Positions 22,353 to 24,479 of a stretch of DNA of 24,479 bases are shown here, one piece after another (positions within the stretch are counted from its first letter, which is position 1; each line of letters opens with the position of its first letter). The stretch covers positions 1 to 24,479 of the forward strand of contig CAIPFZ010000011.1 of assembly GCA_903864515.1 (NCBI GenBank), given 5' to 3'. Source of the DNA: an uncultured bacterium. GTDB taxonomy: Bacteria; Patescibacteriota; Minisyncoccia; Phycocordibacterales; CAIZLB01. The notes under the pieces are model-generated. The model ran no database searches and was not told the DNA's origin. It worked only from the letters and a program-made list of their open reading frames with translations. Both the position numbers and the translations under genes were made by a program.

Positions 22353-22580
22353 ATGAGAAGTATTAAAAATAAATACAAAAAGATTCAAGCTCAAAATCCA
22401 AATCTTGGAAGTTATATTTGTTTGGCTAGAGTAAGCACGGGAGAGAAATATTCGAGAAAATCCTTGGCAAGTGCTTTTAAGTAACTAGTGCTTGAAGAGG
22501 AATATTTACTTGAGGAGAAAAAAGAGCTAATTAATCATCTGGAGTTTTTGTCTGGCCTATCTGAGGAGGTCGAAAACTGA
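22353..22580 (+). pseudogene. 75-codon ORF with an in-frame TAA, upstream of the recombinase
   Basis: ATG at 22353, in-frame TAA at 22482-22484 (codon 44), final TGA at 22578-22580. Before the stop it reads KYKKIQAQNPNLGSYICLA and KYSRKSLASAFK; after it, LEEEYLLEEKKELINHLEFL. The two halves together match, from memory, a small protein often placed before serine recombinases in Patescibacteria (a motif with NPxLGSYxCLA and then EEEY). This may be a pseudogene, or a 43-aa product, or a site of readthrough. A single base change CAA/GAA to TAA would explain it. Confidence 0.6.
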
Positions 22581-22614
22581 CCTAATTTTTACCCTAGAGG
22601 CATCCTAAATCAAA

Positions 22615-22833
22615 ATGTTAAGTCTAGAACGATGTAGAAAAATACTTGGCCTTAAAACGCTTTCTGATACTGAAATAGAAAAACTCAGAGATGCGATTTA
22701 TGCTGTATCAGAGAACATCATAGACGAATATATTTTAAGTTGTGCTAATATTAAAAATAAAACAACATGCAAAAGTCAATTATCTATTGTAGAGTTTCCT
22801 CAGAACGCCAAAAAAACGAAGGGCATGGATTAG
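22615..22833 (+). CDS. Small protein of 72 aa overlapping the recombinase
   Basis: Its first part, MLSLERCRKILGLKTLSDTE and IEKLRDAIYAVSENIIDEYI, is helical and resembles a small conserved ORF found just upstream of serine recombinases in this lineage (from memory). It overlaps the recombinase start by 67 bases in another frame, so the two are probably translationally coupled. It could be a recombination-directionality or regulatory factor, but that is speculation. Confidence 0.6.
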   Translation: MLSLERCRKILGLKTLSDTEIEKLRDAIYAVSENIIDEYILSCANIKNKTTCKSQLSIVEFPQNAKKTKGMD

Positions 22834-24479
22834 AAAGTCAGGAGCATAGGTGTCGTGATTTGGCTCATCAAAAAGGCTATGAAGTTGAAAAAGTCTTCAG
22901 GGATAGTTTTTCTGGTGGGGGAGATTATACAAAAAGACCTGCGATGTCAGAGCTACTTGCTTACATGGACTCTAAACCTTTCAATCGCTATGTTGTTATA
23001 TTTGATGACTTAAAACGTCTAGCAAGAGACACTGAACAATATATTAAACTTAAGAGAGCATTAGAGCTTAGAAGAGCAACTGTGGAATGTCCAAACTTTA
23101 CCTTCACAGATTCTCCAGAAGGGCAGTATGTAGAAACGATAATGGCGGCGACAGCTCAACTTGAGCGTGAACAAAACAGAAGACAGGTAATGCAAAAAAT
23201 GAAAGCTAGATTGGAATTGGGATATTGGTGTTTTCCAAATGTCCCAATTGGATACAAACTTATTAAAGACCCTGCTCATGGTAAATTAGCTGTATTTATT
23301 CCAAAAGTTTCAGATGTTGTAAGGGAAGCCTTGGAAGGTTATGCTACAGGTCGGTTTATGGAACAGGAGGATGTTAGACGGTTCATAGAAAGTAAAAATA
23401 TTCTTAATGGGAAGCCTGTCTATCCGGAATTTGTAAAACGAATGCTGACAACAGTATTTTTTGCAGGATATATTGAATATCCAGATTGGGAAGTAAGTTT
23501 AAGAAAAGCAAAACACGAACCTTTAGTTGAGATGGCTACATTTGAGAAAATCCAAGAGCGATTAAAAGCAAAATCAACAACTCACATAAAGAAGATTATT
23601 AACGAAGATTTCCCGTTAAGAAGCTTTGTTCTTTGTAATTGTTGTAAACAACCTATGACGGCCAGTTGGAGCAGTGGGAGGAATGGAAAGTTTCCTTACT
23701 ACAGATGTAAAACAAAAGCGTGTCCTGAGAAAGATAAAAGTATACGAAAGAATATTATTGAAGGTGAGTTTGAATCAATCTTGGGAAGAATCAAACCAAG
23801 TGTTGAAGTATTAAACCTAACAAAAGAAATCGTTGCAGATGTTTGGAGTAAAAAAGAAGCTGACTTAGTTATTGGAAAACATAGGGCAGAAGCAGAGCTG
23901 GAAAAGAATGAAAGGGAACAAAATAAGTTTTTGGATTTAATAACAAGAGCTACGGATGAAAATGTAATTGTTGCTTATGAAAATAAGATTTCTGAACTAT
24001 CAAAAAACAGCTTGGTTCTAAAAAATTCCCTGATGTCTTCGGAGAAACATAAACCAAACATTGGAACCGCTTTGGATATTGTATTTGATTTCCTGAAAGA
24101 CCCTTTGAAACAATGGAAGAAAGGGGATGTTCATACAAAAAGACTGGTTCTAAAGCTGGTCTTTGAAAGGAATTTGGAATACAACAAAAAAAGCGGGTTT
24201 GAAACCGCTATTTTATCTTTGCCTCTAAGGGTATTTACCCTCCCAGAGGCTCAAAAATCGTCGCTAGTGGAGATGGCGGGAATTGAACCCGCGTGCACAC
24301 GATGTTTCTTTATGAGTCTACGTAGCGTAGATGATTTTTTGTTTTTAAACGGCGGTGCTATAAAATTATCAAAACACAACGTCGTCGATCTTATTTGTTT
24401 TAACTTACAGTCTAAGATTTCTGTAAATCTATTTTGCAATTATTGCGCCCTTTATCTACTTGCAAAAAGAGTAGGTAAG
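22767..24479 (+). CDS. Large serine recombinase (integrase), open at the window edge
   Basis: At least 570 codons without a stop in the window. The catalytic N-terminal domain (about 1-135) has YCRVSSERQ with the nucleophile S11, the FDDLKRLARD motif and TAQLEREQ. A recombinase domain follows (about 150-270), then a zinc ribbon C290-x2-C293 ... C314-x4-C319, and a coiled-coil-like part (about 345-430). Such enzymes cut attP and attB, forming a covalent 5'-phosphoserine link, and integrate or excise elements. The ATG at 22767 is fixed by an in-frame stop 9 bases before it. Codons 1-500 are element DNA; codons after about 507 are antisense to the tmRNA, so the native protein probably ends near 509 aa when the element is excised. 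Next to the att site, this is surely the element's integrase. Confidence 0.9.
   Translation, partial: MQKSIIYCRVSSERQKNEGHGLESQEHRCRDLAHQKGYEVEKVFRDSFSGGGDYTKRPAMSELLAYMDSKPFNRYVVIFDDLKRLARDTEQYIKLKRALELRRATVECPNFTFTDSPEGQYVETIMAATAQLEREQNRRQVMQKMKARLELGYWCFPNVPIGYKLIKDPAHGKLAVFIPKVSDVVREALEGYATGRFMEQEDVRRFIESKNILNGKPVYPEFVKRMLTTVFFAGYIEYPDWEVSLRKAKHEPLVEMATFEKIQERLKAKSTTHIKKIINEDFPLRSFVLCNCCKQPMTASWSSGRNGKFPYYRCKTKACPEKDKSIRKNIIEGEFESILGRIKPSVEVLNLTKEIVADVWSKKEADLVIGKHRAEAELEKNEREQNKFLDLITRATDENVIVAYENKISELSKNSLVLKNSLMSSEKHKPNIGTALDIVFDFLKDPLKQWKKGDVHTKRLVLKLVFERNLEYNKKSGFETAILSLPLRVFTLPEAQKSSLVEMAGIEPACTRCFFMSLRSVDDFLFLNGGAIKLSKHNVVDLICFNLQSKISVNLFCNYCALYLLAKRVGK
24268..24479 (-). ncRNA. 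ssrA: tmRNA, 3' part (5' end beyond the window)
   Basis: tmRNA rescues stalled ribosomes by trans-translation. On the minus strand the 3' part is clear: T-arm GCGGG-TTCAATT-CCCGC (24276-24292), acceptor strand ending CATCTCC, hairpin TCTACG/CGTAGA just upstream, and pseudoknot-like pairing with TTACAG/CTGTAA and ATCTTA/TAAGAT further 5'. A frame ending in TTT-GCA-AGT-AGA-TAA (24452-24466) may be the end of the tag, which would read FASR, unlike the usual ALAA ending; I cannot confirm this because the resume codon lies outside. The 3' end here reads CTCC-A-CTA instead of CTCC-discriminator-CCA, because the element replaced the encoded CCA. The identity as tmRNA is well supported by T-arm, acceptor and pseudoknots. 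Confidence 0.8.
24269..24285 (-). other. attR core inside the tmRNA gene
   Basis: GGAGATGGCGGGAATTG, identical to 17481-17497. Left of it the sequence belongs to the element (recombinase end), right of it to the tmRNA. Crossover must have occurred inside these 17 bases. Confidence 0.75.

Larger units (their letters stand above)
17481..24285. mobile_element. Integrative element in the tmRNA gene, about 6.8 kb
   Basis: The element is bounded by a 17-bp direct repeat (17481-17497 and 24269-24285); one repeat unit plus contents is 6788 bp. A large serine recombinase lies at its right end next to the tmRNA gene, as usual for integrases beside their att site. Cargo: one minus-strand membrane protein, then nine plus-strand genes or gene remnants before the recombinase. 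Most cargo proteins are small and membrane-bound or secreted. There is no plasmid replication gene, no relaxase and no phage structural gene; one protein resembles a terminase small subunit. It is best described as a small integrative element or satellite of unknown mobility. The left 330 bases also hold remnant and repeat copies. Confidence 0.72.

Noticed and set aside
22767..24479. The recombinase ending in the usual MAGIEPA tail as a genuine domain
   Set aside because: VEMAGIEPA is the translation of the antisense T-arm and acceptor of the tmRNA, a known artefact of integrase genes next to RNA genes.

Overview
The window looks like a chromosomal segment of a Candidate Phyla Radiation (Patescibacteria, Parcubacteria-like) bacterium. 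The base composition is AT-rich, most genes lack Shine-Dalgarno sites, there are many small membrane or secreted proteins of unknown function, and a TrmB-type regulator sits next to a DUF2103-like protein. TGA is used as an ordinary stop (for example at 5364-5366), which argues against the lineages that recoded TGA. The assignment is inferred from gene content, not from a marker-gene phylogeny.

Left flank (1-2300): infC (IF-3, minus), a plus-strand stretch with its own promoter, several strong hairpins and a terminator (probable small RNA, about 689-935), and a minus-strand pair made of a TrmB-like regulator and a DUF2103-like protein. A good promoter at 2415-2443 then points right into a visibly GC-richer cluster (3192-7443): an unknown 139-aa protein, a two-TM protein with a SAVED-like domain, a radical SAM enzyme coupled to it by ATGA overlap, a DEDDh exonuclease and an unknown 305-aa protein. 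The long leader and the 300-400 nt spacers of this cluster are packed with consecutive short hairpins, an unusual layout that I consider a candidate undescribed system.

Middle (7774-16400): a 978-aa protein with a C-terminal GNAT domain, a convergent 186-aa protein, a small minus-strand gene, a decayed HAD phosphatase, two tandem paralogous membrane proteins, and two unrelated minus-strand genes whose stop codons both lie in copies of the same 72-bp repeat, which also carries a terminator.

Right part (17481-24285): an integrative element of about 6.8 kb that I can delimit. Its large serine recombinase (22767 to beyond the window) abuts the 3' end of a minus-strand tmRNA gene (24268-24479, partial). 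A 17-bp copy of the tmRNA 3' end lies at 17481-17497, joined there to an encoded CCA and to a minus-strand terminator that fits as the tmRNA's original terminator. The element carries small membrane and secreted proteins, a YHYH-domain protein, a terminase-small-subunit-like HTH protein and the recombinase with two small upstream ORFs, one of which has an in-frame stop. The integrated recombinase frame runs antisense into the tmRNA with no stop in the window, whereas joining the two att sequences as in an excised circle would close it after three codons.

Stretches to the left of the element hold traces of older insertions: two copies of the last 31 codons of a lost gene and three copies of a 35-38 bp tRNA-3'-end-like sequence.
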